From: Asterias amurensis
Taxonomy: Eukaryota > Echinodermata > Asteroidea > Forcipulatida > Asteriidae
Reading direction: 5' to 3'
DNA length: 64,000 nucleotides
NCBI RefSeq assembly: GCF_032118995.1
Contig: NC_092659.1
Location: 9,031,177 to 9,095,176, forward strand
Shown: positions 31,143-41,039 of the stretch, in pieces
How the letters are laid out: every line of letters starts with the position of its first letter
Position numbering within the stretch: position 1 is the first letter of the stretch
The notes under the pieces: model-generated
Told to the model about the DNA's origin: nothing
The model's database searches: none
The model's input: the letters and a program-made list of their open reading frames with translations, nothing else
Translations under genes and position numbers: made by a program

Positions 31143-31595
31143 GATTTTGTTGTAAAAAGTAATGCATAGAAGCTGGTAGAATAGAGTAAGTAAATATCAC
31201 TGACATATTTTACCCAAATCAAACATTCTTTGTTTGTATTAACAATGTTGTGCCTTGATTTTTGTAATCAGTAATGCAGGAATATACTTAAAAGAAATCT
31301 CTCAGGATTCTGTTGGCCTTGACTTGGCTTCAGTGCCCACTTTTAAAAGGGGCAACAGGAACGTTTTATAGTGTAAGAGTTCTTTTCCTCAGGATAAATG
31401 ATTGAAAGACATTCCAGGCGTGTAATGATTTCAATACTAAGATCTTAAATGGATTTCATTGTGAGAGTAAGTGCAAGATTGAGCAATACTTAAAATTGAA
31501 AAGATATTTGCAATATCAAAGAAAGGAAGATGGCTGAGAGTAAAATAAGTCAATCACAAACTTCTATGTTTCATAGTAGGCGTGGCTTTGGACTA

Positions 31596-31778
31596 AAGCC
31601 CGGTTCATACTTCCTGCGAATGCGATACGAATGTTGACGTCACAAATTCGCCTTGAAAAATTTGCAGCAGTTGCCCTCCGCTCAACTCACTTGTGAATAT
31701 CGCTGCGAAAGGAGGGTTGTCACATCAAATTCGCTTCGCATTCGCATTCGCATTCGCATGAAGTATGAACTGGGCCTT
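31596..31778. mobile_element. family G fold-back element
   Basis: Ends AAGCCCGGTTCATACTTCCT and the complementary AAGTATGAACTGGGCCTT. A CATTCG microrepeat adjoins the right arm. The other copy is at about 7400-7571. Confidence 0.8.
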
Positions 31779-32251
31779 AGACTCCTCCTGTTCATAAGTT
31801 ATGGCATAATTCAATTATAAGCCACAAGTACACCCTGCTTTGTAATGTCGTCAAACTCAGGGGCAAAACTTGTTTCGCTAACATGCACCAATCAGTCATT
31901 TCAGTTATCTGTAATTTTTGGCTGCTGTCCAACACTGAAACCAAAGAGTATTTTTTTTTTTTTCAGAGCAAAAATGAAGCTGAAATTGGCCTGAAAATGT
32001 CAAACAACCCGTGGCTAATGCTAAACTCTGGAATCTCTCTATGCAAAATGAAGTTGAAATTGGCTCAAAAATCTGGTGATAACGTTTTTTTTTTTTTTAC
32101 CAATAATTAAAAGTTATTGTAGAATTCCAGGGAAGCATGTGTATATAAAATTACTTATTTTGAGAAATGATTTGACTGTGGTTAGAATAGTTGAGATGAG
32201 AGGAAACTTAAGTACATGTATTGTTTAAGGCTTTGCATGGTGTGGAGAAAT

Positions 32252-32507
32252 AAGAAGAAACTATAAATAAATAGTAAACTTGCAGGTACAACCACGTGTA
32301 AATCTCTTTTGGGTCAGTGTCCGCTCTGAAAAGACCCGGTTTGGTCTCGACGTTTGAACAGTATTCTCTGCTCGTCTTCAGGAGAAGTCTTCTTACAACT
32401 AGCAGAGTAATGAGTATACTGTTCGAAAGGTCGAGACAACACTCACTCAAAAGAGACTTACACATGGTTGTACCGGAGAGTTTACTATTTATTTATAGTT
32501 TCTTCTT
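32252..32507. mobile_element. fold-back element with about 62-bp inverted arms
   Basis: The left arm AAGAAGAAACTATAAATAAA pairs with the right arm TTTATTTATAGTTTCTTCTT, and the pairing continues inward past AGTAAACT and AAATCTCTTTTG. The loop contains CGTTTGAACAGTATTCTCTG in both senses. Confidence 0.85.
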
Positions 32508-33695
32508 AAGAGAGGAAACTTGTACACAATGTACGTACATATGTAGTCTTTCATAGTCTAATAGTTTTAGACATAGTTCATCCTTTATTGTATGCCTGTG
32601 CACACTACACAATGGAATGTACTAGAGCTGTGTATTTAGAGAGTTGCTACATAGAGGGACAAATTTTCTTTGGTCACGCAGTTGCAGGACGTTATTTCGG
32701 TCCAAATGCAGCACAAACCAGTAGGCAGACTAGTCTGGCACCCTGTATTCACCAATGCAGTTTTTTTACACAAAATTGTTTCTACTCTGCAAGTTGTCAC
32801 AACTCTCTCAATGTACATCTTGGGAAAGTCTGGGTGAATAATACACATCGGCTTGTCAACGGCCAGAAACAAAAAGTTTAGAATTGTTTGGCTTGATGAT
32901 ATAAAGTGGTGAGAGGCTACCACGTTGGAAAGATTGAAAATATAAGCATTAACAGATTTGCACATAACAGATTGAGCTTAAACTTCCACAGGTTGATTAT
33001 TTCCTCTGGATATGTGTTGGTGACATACAGTGCAGATACTTGGACAGTCATTTTTAAGTGAAGTATTTTACTCTGGCAAGAAGATATCAGACTGTTAATT
33101 GATACTCAATTTTATATAATGTCTATTTTTGTACGATAAAATCATCAAAATGTGTTAATGAACTGCTAATAAATATTTTATAATAACTTAGAAAAGTTTG
33201 AATATGGCACGTTTTCAATGTGGTTTTTAAATCTACTCTGTGCATCAAAAACGTAATTATTTTATTATAAACAACAAACCAAAAACACACAATAAAACAT
33301 CAAACAAACAAACAAACAAACAAACAAACAAACAAACAAACAGCCATGCACAATACAAAATTAATGGAGAAAACAAGATACAGTTGAGAATGTATAAAAT
33401 GTAAGTTAAATTTAAAATAAGCACTTTACAGATCATTGTGTATGTGAAAAAAAGCATTGCCTCTTTTAAAACAGTACTTACGTCATGCGCAAGTTTGAAA
33501 TTTTCAACTCAGAAAAACAGCCACCTATGAATTACATGCTGCGATACAATGTTTTCCACAGAGCACTTCGTGCGATAAAACCCTTTTTCCAAAATTGAGT
33601 TTCCTTTCGCAGCAAAGTGGTTGTGACTCTCATACAAACAAACTTGTCATTCTCAGTAGGTGACAAAATGCTTTACCTTGTCTAATGCAAAGAGT

Positions 33696-33974
33696 TATGT
33701 ATAAGAACTAGAGGGCGCTTCTTGCACAAACGCGACGGGACAGCAAGGAGACACGCGCGTGCAATTGTACGCACGTTGAATATGAAGTACACGTTGGAGT
33801 TTGTGTTCATTGAACGCTACGCGATGCTGTTTGATCAACTTACAAAATGGCCGCACAAACACACGCTATGCGATGCTTGTTTTGTCAATGTCAATTTAGA
33901 AAATGGCCGCCTGCGCGCATGCAGGGTCGCATATATAGGCCAGTGCGACCTCTGGTTCTTATATATAACTCTAT
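33696..33974. mobile_element. family E fold-back element
   Basis: Inverted ends of the type GAGTTATGTATAAGAACTAG plus AGGGCGC; the inside holds two AAAATGGCCGC motifs. A shorter copy is at 46552-46742. Confidence 0.75.
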
Positions 33975-34722
33975 GTTACTTTGGATATGGCCACAAGCTG
34001 CAGAAAGACAATTTTTTTTCAAGAGTAAATTTTGAAATGCTAAGTTTCCTCCAACCTGTTCACCCTTGCATATCAGTGAAAAAATTTAGAAATGTGCGAC
34101 AGTTTGAGAGCTTTAGGAAAGACCGTAATACAGTGATGCAATCAAGCAAAATGAGTCTTTGGTTGTGAATAAAGAAAATTCAAGAGATGCGAGAAAACAA
34201 AACTGAGAAAAAGGTACCTTAAGTCAAGCTGTTTACTGAACATACATCAGATTTTCTTTTAACGTAGTTTTATCCCCTTTTTGATTTTACTTATGAGGAA
34301 GGAAGTTGCCAATTGACCCAATTCATCTGCTGTCATCATCAGAATAATCTTGGATGCGCCATATTGGCAGGCAATGCCAATGTGTGTAATTCAGTGAAGT
34401 GCGCATTTTAGGCGATGCGGCGTTTACACGTAAACCCATTGATCACCAAAATGGTTAGCATGGCACAGTCACCGCGTGTGATGTGTGTGCAAGAGGTCAA
34501 TATAAAATAAGAAATATTTTACGATTTTAAATATATAAAAAAAAAAAAAATTCAAAATTTCACCCATGCTGGTTTGTTTTAGCTCGTTTCTCCATACTGA
34601 TACATTTCCAGCAAACGACTCACTTAGCTTGATCGCAAAACATATTTTTTTTGGCTATCCAAGAATGAAATCGAAGCCAGCTCATTGTACCTTACTCATC
34701 CTTCATCCCTCCCCACCTCCTC

Positions 34723-34907
34723 TCAAGACATCTGCTCATAATCTTTAGCAATCTCAACCTCCTCCTTATGAGCCTTGCTGGTCATATGAGCACCGTAAGG
34801 TTTGGGACCGTTCAACTGTTTTTGGCAAATGGCGCAGTAGTACTGTTTTTCAGCAGTGCTCTTATCTGTTGGTTTGTTGTATGCCGAGACGTACGGTTTG
34901 AATACAG
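34723..34907 (-). CDS. SH3/zinc-finger gene, last exon (C2H2 finger)
   Basis: Entered in phase 1 after a CCAACAG acceptor and open to TGA. It encodes YYCAICQKQLNGPKPYGAHM, with the second histidine shortly after, then KDYEQMS at the end. The finger lies within 40 residues of the C-terminus. Confidence 0.88.
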
Positions 34908-37900
34908 CTGTTGGTAAGATGTGACAAAAAGAGAAAAAATGTCAAATGCTTTGGGTCTTTTAAAGACACTGGACACATTTTGGTCATTGTTCAAGACCAG
35001 TCTTCTCACTTGGTGTGTATCTCAACATATATGCATAAAATAACAAACCTGTGAAAACTTGAACTCAATTAGTCATTGAAGTTGCAAGATAATAATGGAA
35101 GAAAAAACACACTTGTCTCACGAAGTTGTGTGCTTTCAGATGCTTGATTTCGAGGGTAAGCAGGAATTTTGGCTTGTGGGCATGCCTACTCCACATTACT
35201 AGGCATTCTTAGCTACACAGTTAGCGCAGAAATTCCGCACTTGCACTGTAAGCGGAGAATAATGAACGTGCATAAATTGACTGTAAGCAGAGCCGTGAAA
35301 TAGACCGATCCACTAAGCTCTGCCCCATTGCATGTCGACCAATCACAACGCAACGAAGGTTCGACAAATAAGGTCCGACATGCGTGCGCGTATCTTGACG
35401 CGGCAGAGTTGTGCAGAAAGGCATTCAAGAGCTCCACGTGTTCTTGCTCACACGTGCGTCGTGGGCGGAGCCTACTGGATCGGTCTATTGTGCCAAGAAC
35501 AACAACAGCTTGAGTTTGGAGCTCTTAACCACTCGGCCACAACACACCATATCTTGTTTCAGTACCCTTCTAGTATACTGCAAGTAAAAAACGCAATAAT
35601 AAATACACCAGAATCTCACTACTTACGCTTTTCGCTGACTACAGGCTCTTCTTGTTTAGGTTTTTCCAACCAGGGCAAGGAGCTAATCTTTATCTCTTGA
35701 ATCTAAAGGTTAACAAAAAGTAGACAAAACAGAGAGAGAGAGAGAGAGTAGTTTAGAAGTGAGCAAGGGTGATGGATTTTGAAGAAATCAGAAATACTGA
35801 CCTCTTGCACCAATGTCACACACAGCTATTGTCTGCCACCCGCGCCATTTTGGTAACAAACATGTATGACAAAAATATGGTACACACTGCTTTTGGCTTA
35901 AAAGTGCACTACACTATTTAACACATGGACTTTGACTCTTAAAAACGCGCAACCAAGATTATCATGATGATGTTAGGTGAATAAGCATTTACTTTGTACA
36001 CAAACAGGTTTTTCAAATGTGACAGGTGAAACCTGTATGGTTTTGTTTTCACTGTTGAATGTTTAATTCCCTCTATTGCCTTTGATTTTAACTAAGAGGT
36101 GATCTCCATGGTTTTACTCTATTATATTTACTTCTTTGTCTTTGAGGTCGTTCACACGCCGTACTAAAGTTGGTCTAAGTCCACTTAGACCGGTTCGGGT
36201 TCCACTTTTGTGCGTGTGAACGCAAATAAAGTTAGACCGGATCGGGTTTAAACCCCAAAACTTAAACCGTCCAGCGAGGCGGTCTAAGTCTAAACCGGTT
36301 CGGGTTTATCTTTTAACACTGCGTGTGGACAGAATGACATCCGGTTTTAACTCACAACGGACGACCCATTGTGTGGTTCAATGCACACGCCCGGGACCCG
36401 GAGTGCTTGTATACGGTTTCTGTTGCCTCTGATGCTGAAAAGCACCGAGTATTTGTATTACTTTCTTGCCGCTTACCGAGTTGGCGAAACCCTCTCGATC
36501 GGTGTATGCAGTTTAACACAGGCCCACGCCCATGATTTATTAAATTCTGAAACAAAATTATATTTTCCAAGCTTTTTTTGTTGAGTGTCCTACAATAAAT
36601 TGAAACTGTTTTCCATGCATATACTACGAGCGCAGCGAAGAAGCATATTTTGTAATGCTTCTCATCACATGTAGAGCGCTGCCATCCCATAATGATCACT
36701 CTCTGATATCCCATAGTTACCATCACCGATCCCGTGGATGTGCCTTTCTATTGCCGTCACCGTTGGCTGTACTTTCAATCTAGGAGAATGAACTGCAGTG
36801 GGCGCGAGGCTGTGTGTAGGGGAAATTCCCTACGCCAGCAATATCACCACGTTGTTGGGAAGTTGGGAAAATACTGCAAAGTACATGTATTTACGTAACT
36901 TGCACGTGTGTAGTTGTGTTTATGAACGAATCGGAATAAAAATCGCGGCACCAGCTTTTGAGAGATCGCAACTTCCAATCGATTGAAGTACAAACTAAAA
37001 GTATTTATTAAATCGGAAACAGCGGTATAAAACAAAACACAAAAATGAAACGTGTTCTGTTTCATGGAATATGGACAATATTTTGGTGAGTTTTCTCGGC
37101 GGTTTGTATCAATATTTTGTTTGTTTAAAAAAATAATTTCGAGTCGTGTTCATGTTTGTTTTAAGTGCCCATATCCTCCCAACGGTAAAACTGTTACCGC
37201 GTTCGATTGAGCCATTTGTATCCAATAATTATGCCCTGTCAGATCATCCAGGGCATGGGGCACTCAGTATCTCGGCATACTCGGTGCGTGAATCTGATGA
37301 ATAAAACCGGATGTTAGAGCAACGGGGTCGCGTCTACTTTGACCTCTTAAAACCGAAGATAAACCGGATCGGGTTTAACTCTGTGCTGTCTGAACGCAAT
37401 GGGTTTTTATTTTTACGACCACCCCCCGCTGCTCGTAAAAGTTAGACCGGTTCGGGTCTAAGTTAGTACGCTGTCTGAACATACCCTTTCATGCCGTTAG
37501 ATTACATTTTACAGTATATTGCATCTGTGGGAATGCTCTTCTGTTCTTCAGCCAATCTTAATCTTAATCTTATTCTTTGCACCCCATGGTCATTGTTTAT
37601 TGGGGCCTGGAACCACAGATGGCACTAGTCTCATTTGCATATTCCTTTGAATTGTTTGTTGTTTCATGTTTATTCATTAGCTTAGTCATAGCCCAGGAAT
37701 GCAGTACACTGGTTCATGTGGGTCTTTTTCAGTATCTTAATTCAGTTGTTCACAATACACCATTCTGTAAGGAGTTGTTTTTAAAGTTATAGTTTTGTAC
37801 AGCGCTGGCTGTGCGCGGTTTCCACTGTTGGAAAATAAAACACATTATCTTCATCACATTGTTGTTTCCAGAGTTGATAAAGACCTCCCTGTGTCACACA

Positions 37901-39304
37901 AATTTCAGTTAACAAGATAAACTAAACTTGTAAAACGAGACAAATCCCAATGAAAGTAAATAAAAGATTTCTAGGTGCAGCAGTAGGCTGTAGGCATTGT
38001 GTTTTGTGTAGCATAAAAAGTACCCAAACCCTTTAACCATAATTTAGATGCATTTCCCTGATGACAGGCAAGTAAGTAGCGTGAGCAGTATGTTATAGAG
38101 ACACTTAAATTTTGGACTCACCAACATATACGAGGCTGGAACAAATCCAACACCCCCGGCTTCATCCTGGACCTTCCACCAATGTTCATTTGTTGGATGT
38201 TTCTCTACGAGGGTGAGCTTCTGACCTTGTTTGACCCCTAGCTCAGGAGCACCCAGTGGACTGGCAGGGTTTACTTTGTAGCTGTACTTAGCGAGCAACG
38301 TCTTTGCTTTTGTCTTTGAGGTTGCAGCATCACCTACAAGAAGAAAGGTGTTTGTAAAAACTATACTTGATATGGGAGAAGACCTTCAGCATTTTCAAAC
38401 ATTGCAGGGGGGGGGGGCTGGAACACCTTGTAAGATGAGTTAAGGAAGGACTATTTATTTGTTTGGATCAACCACAGAACCAATTAAAATATCCAATATA
38501 TTTAGATATTTCAAAGTCACAATTCCATGGTTTATGATCAAGCAAGGCATTTACATGTAGGAAAAGAAATAAATATGGCGCGGCGAGATGGCACACCACT
38601 GGGAAAGAGGTTGAGAATAAATCCAATCATCAGCATCACTGATTTAAGTATTCCACTTACCATGCTTACTGGCACCGTTTTGACCTTGTGTTCTACCTAG
38701 ACTCTTTTCGTTTTCAGTCCTCATGTTGCTATTACTGGCATTCTGTTGAGGTTGTCGTCTCTCAGAACCTGTAGAATTCTGTTGTTTGGAATTTTCTGTC
38801 AATCTGTCATTCTGGTTTGAGGAATTAGGCGTAGAGAATCGTTCTGGCTCCTGCTGAATGAAAAGAGCGTCCTTTTTAGTTTTTTAGTTGAAAATATGCT
38901 ACTCCGCATTGTGATATTACATCTTTGTGACAGAGTCTCCTTAGCTTGGGATTGTTCGTACCGATTGTGGGTACATTTAAATTGTTTACTAAAAGATGTC
39001 AAAAAAGTTAGCTTTTCTTTATTTATTTCAATTTTTGGAAAAGTTTCCGTATGGCCCCACCACTTTATCGTGCGATATGAAATAATATAGTATCTAATTA
39101 GTAATTTAACTCAATAATGAGATATCCCTTTTTGTTAATGAGTGAAAAAGTGGTGGCGCCATACGGAAAGTTTTCAAAATTTTTCTTTTCAAAATTCCTC
39201 ACTTGATGTCCTGGTCTTTTTTCCTTGGCCAGTTGAAGACCCAAGACGCCTCTACCTCGTCCAATCCATCTCCTTGGTGGTGGTGCAGAACTTGTAGCGT
39301 CCAT
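34723..39304 (-). CDS. SH3 domain and C2H2 zinc-finger protein
   Basis: Five coding exons on the minus strand (39304-39203, 38853-38661, 38333-38122, 35702-35627, 34907-34723) give 255 residues. The N-terminus has an Arg/Gly motif (RRWIGRGRG) of the kind found in RNA-associated proteins. Residues 35-98 are Asn/Gln/Ser-rich and probably disordered. An SH3 domain spans about 111-168 with AKYSY in place of ALYDY, a WW pair at 150-151 and GFVPASY at 161-167, so the proline-peptide pocket residues are kept. Near the C-terminus one zinc finger has Cys219, Cys222, His235 and His241 (C-x2-C-x12-H-x5-H), the spacing of matrin/U1/JAZ-type fingers, which often bind double-stranded RNA. I know no named protein with this exact pairing, so no symbol is given. 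All exon joins keep the frame (phases 0, 1, 0, 1). It starts head to head with TBC1D24. Confidence 0.85.
34960..35154 (+). mobile_element. family A MITE, right half missing
   Basis: Starts TTAAAGACACTGGACACATT and stops in the central GATTTCGAG motif at the point where unrelated sequence begins. It is in the last intron of the SH3/zinc-finger gene. Confidence 0.82.
35627..35702 (-). CDS. SH3/zinc-finger gene, exon 4
   Basis: 25 codons plus one base, acceptor TTTAG and donor GTAAGT. It encodes IQEIKISSLPWLEKPKQEEP, a linker with a LPWLEKP motif. Confidence 0.8.
35731..35748 (+). repeat. (GA)n microsatellite
   Basis: Nine GA units 29 bp before exon 4 of the minus-strand SH3/zinc-finger gene. 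Read in the gene's sense it is a CT run upstream of the acceptor and could serve as part of a polypyrimidine region. Confidence 0.85.
36145..37485. mobile_element. 1.34-kb inverted-repeat element with ACCGGTTCGGGTT arms
   Basis: The outer ends AGGTCGTTCACACGCCGTAC and GTACGCTGTCTGAACATACC are inverted and similar. The first and last 160 bp are dense in AGACCGGTTCGGGTTT-type motifs. The middle holds no domain that I can recognise. It lies inside the 2.4-kb intron of the SH3/zinc-finger gene and is the longest single element in the window. Confidence 0.65.
38122..38333 (-). CDS. SH3/zinc-finger gene, exon 3 (SH3 domain)
   Basis: 212 bp, acceptor TTGTAG and donor GTGAGT. It carries the whole SH3 fold in one exon: LLAKYSYKV, GVKQGQKLTLVEKHP, HWWKVQDEAGGVGFVPASYM. 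The clean exon boundary fits a shuffled domain. Confidence 0.92.
38661..38853 (-). CDS. SH3/zinc-finger gene, exon 2 (Asn/Gln-rich linker)
   Basis: 64 codons plus one base, donor GTAAGT. The acceptor is a tandem CAGCAG at 38851-38856, so the spliceosome may include or skip one glutamine codon. The sequence is polar and low in hydrophobic residues. Confidence 0.8.
38851..38856 (-). promoter_or_regulatory. NAGNAG tandem splice acceptor
   Basis: On the minus strand the intron ends CAGCAG before GAGCCAGAACG. Use of the first or second AG changes the protein by one Gln and keeps the frame. Confidence 0.6.
39042..39175. mobile_element. family D fold-back element beside a splice donor
   Basis: Ends TTTCCGTATGGCCCCACCAC and GTGGTGGCGCCATACGGAAA. 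It lies in intron 1 of the SH3/zinc-finger gene, 28 bp from the donor at 39202. The sister copy is at 22024-22146. Confidence 0.85.
39203..39304 (-). CDS. SH3/zinc-finger gene, first coding exon
   Basis: 34 codons from an ATG five bases inside the exon (acceptor CTCCAG) to a GTGAGG donor. MDATSSAPPPRRWIGRGRGV starts the protein. A family D fold-back element ends 28 bp downstream of the exon, within the intron. Confidence 0.82.
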
Positions 39305-39308
39305 TGTT

Positions 39309-39546
39309 GCTGGAGATCAATTCAGAAAAAAAGTTGGTCTTACTCTTAACTTAGTTTGTTGCTCCTCCTGCAGTCTAGCTAGTCCAATTCAGTCCGAGGG
39401 GGGAATTCTCTCTCAAACAAGCAAGCAAAGCGGGCCGCTCCACGCATGACAACTGTCTGTCACTCAGTATGTTTCGTTTCATTATACACATAGATATATT
39501 TCAGTTTTGAATTTATATAGTGCTTATTGAAAAGTCGAAACTTACC
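39309..39546 (-). other. 5' UTR intron boundary of the SH3/zinc-finger gene
   Basis: On the minus strand a donor GTAAGT follows a likely non-coding exon ending at 39546 (AGATCTCTTGG), and an acceptor CTCCAG lies five bases before the ATG. The upstream edge of the non-coding exon is not visible. Confidence 0.5.
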
Positions 39547-40753
39547 CAAGAGATCTGCACTTTACTTGGAAGAAAGAAGGAGATAGCTGTCAAAAATAAA
39601 CACACGTGCGGCCCGCTCGCTTGTCGTGACATTAATGAGCGCGCCCTCTGTTGACGTTGACATCCTTTTTTTTATGTAGTCTGACACCCGTCTAGTACTA
39701 CACACATAGTGCGCTTCATAGAGCCCTAGAATTCAGACTTACATCGACTACACTGAAAAAATTAGAAAAAAAAATTAATGCAAAAAAAAATCTTCTGATC
39801 AGCTGGGAATTGTGTTATGACATGTGACTTTTATTTATGCTACAGAGCGAAGGTGAAGAGGGTCGATTTATGATCGGAGCGGACTGGACTCGCCCACCGA
39901 CAGAAAGAAGACTCACTTTTAGACTTGTTTTCCTTCCAATCAATGTGTAGGTATTAATAATTTATATAATGAATGAAGGCGAAGCACTTAGAATTATGTG
40001 TAACATGAACTTCTTGTTATTGACCATATCCTCTAATCATGAGCGTGCATAGCCCACCTTGTTCGTTGAGCTGTAATGGCTCCGCTTTTAACATCGGTCT
40101 CATCACTGTCACCATTACAGCCCATCTTCGATACGTGTCTTAAACGCTAAGTTTTCAAAGACGCAAAATGCGAGGTAGTTTGATTGCAAATTTCTCCCAT
40201 TTAAAAAAGTCCTATACTACTCCAACATACCTCATTTTATTCCTTACATTTGTGGAATTACTATAACACATAACAGGGCTTACTAAATGATGACTTTGTC
40301 CAGATGTGATTGATTTGAAAATTGGTAAAAAAAAACGTGTAAAAATGGGCACTCGTTTTCAGAATAACATTTTAAGTTTTAACATTGACGGAGAAATGTA
40401 TGATTTTATAATGTTATTTGTTAGTGACTAACTAATGTACGACTTACCATGGATGGAGGTGGAAATATATTTCTGCCCCCATGGACTAACAGAGTCCCAA
40501 CCATCTTTGGTGTAAAACATTTTCTGAATGTTAAAATGTCAAAGTTAAGTTTTGGGAATGGAACCTTTTACTAGAGGGCGCTATACGTATGACAACATCA
40601 ATAACATTTTCAGAATGCTTCATTTCGTACACAGAAACCATAGAACATCCATGTACAAATTTAGTTCTATTTTAAATATTTGTGATTTCTTTTCAGGTCA
40701 GCTTTGACTGATGAGAGACCTGTAACTACTAGAAGTACTAGAACAATTTAGAC
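39547..40753. promoter_or_regulatory. shared head-to-head promoter region
   Basis: About 1.2 kb separates the leftmost 5' UTR evidence of the minus-strand gene from the TBC1D24 start. A TTTTCAG acceptor at about 40690-40696 shows that TBC1D24 has an upstream non-coding exon, possibly within 39840-39950, which is followed by a GTAGGT donor-like site. The part nearest 39600-39660 is CpG-rich. There is no clear TATA box, as is usual for CpG-type promoters. Confidence 0.5.
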
Positions 40754-41039
40754 ATGTCGAAAAGATCCTCCAGCTTCATGCCATGGGTTGACGTCGGGAA
40801 AGATCTAGGAAATGTCGACGGAACCCATCAAAATGGCTCTTCGCCCCCAAGCTTACCTTTAACCTCCGATCAAAACCGACTCAAGAAATTTGTTCGGAAG
40901 GGTCACTGGCCGGTGGACCATTCTATTCGTCAGGAGTTATGGCATCACATCTGTATGCTGAACGTCGTCACGGCAGGCAGTGTCTACAAAGAAACCGCTA
41001 GAGCGTTATTCGGAGATGAACCACATAGCTCATCTTCAG
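40754..41039 (+). CDS. TBC1D24: TBC1D24 exon 1
   Basis: 95 codons plus one base, donor GTAAGA. It starts MSKRSSSFMPWVDVGKDLGN and carries the first TBC motif RKGHWPVDHSIRQELW, with the two pocket residues Lys44 and Arg48. It ends in a serine run just before the donor. Confidence 0.92.

Larger units (their letters stand above)
31143..34722. other. tail-to-tail intergenic region
   Basis: It lies between the ends of the acidic-repeat gene (+) and the SH3/zinc-finger gene (-). It contains the fold-back elements at 31596-31778, 32252-32507 and 33696-33974, a CAAA microsatellite near 33301-33342 and AT-rich unique sequence. No coding exon is supported. The 148-residue frame at 33722-34168 overlaps a repeat. 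Confidence 0.55.

Noticed and set aside
33722..34168. 148-residue open frame
   Set aside because: Its first half lies in a fold-back element that recurs at 46552-46742, it has no recognisable motif, and no splice or start context supports it.
36352..36726. 124-residue minus-strand frame inside the 1.34-kb element
   Set aside because: It has no transposase or other domain signature and low-complexity breaks on both sides. One frame of this length is expected by chance.
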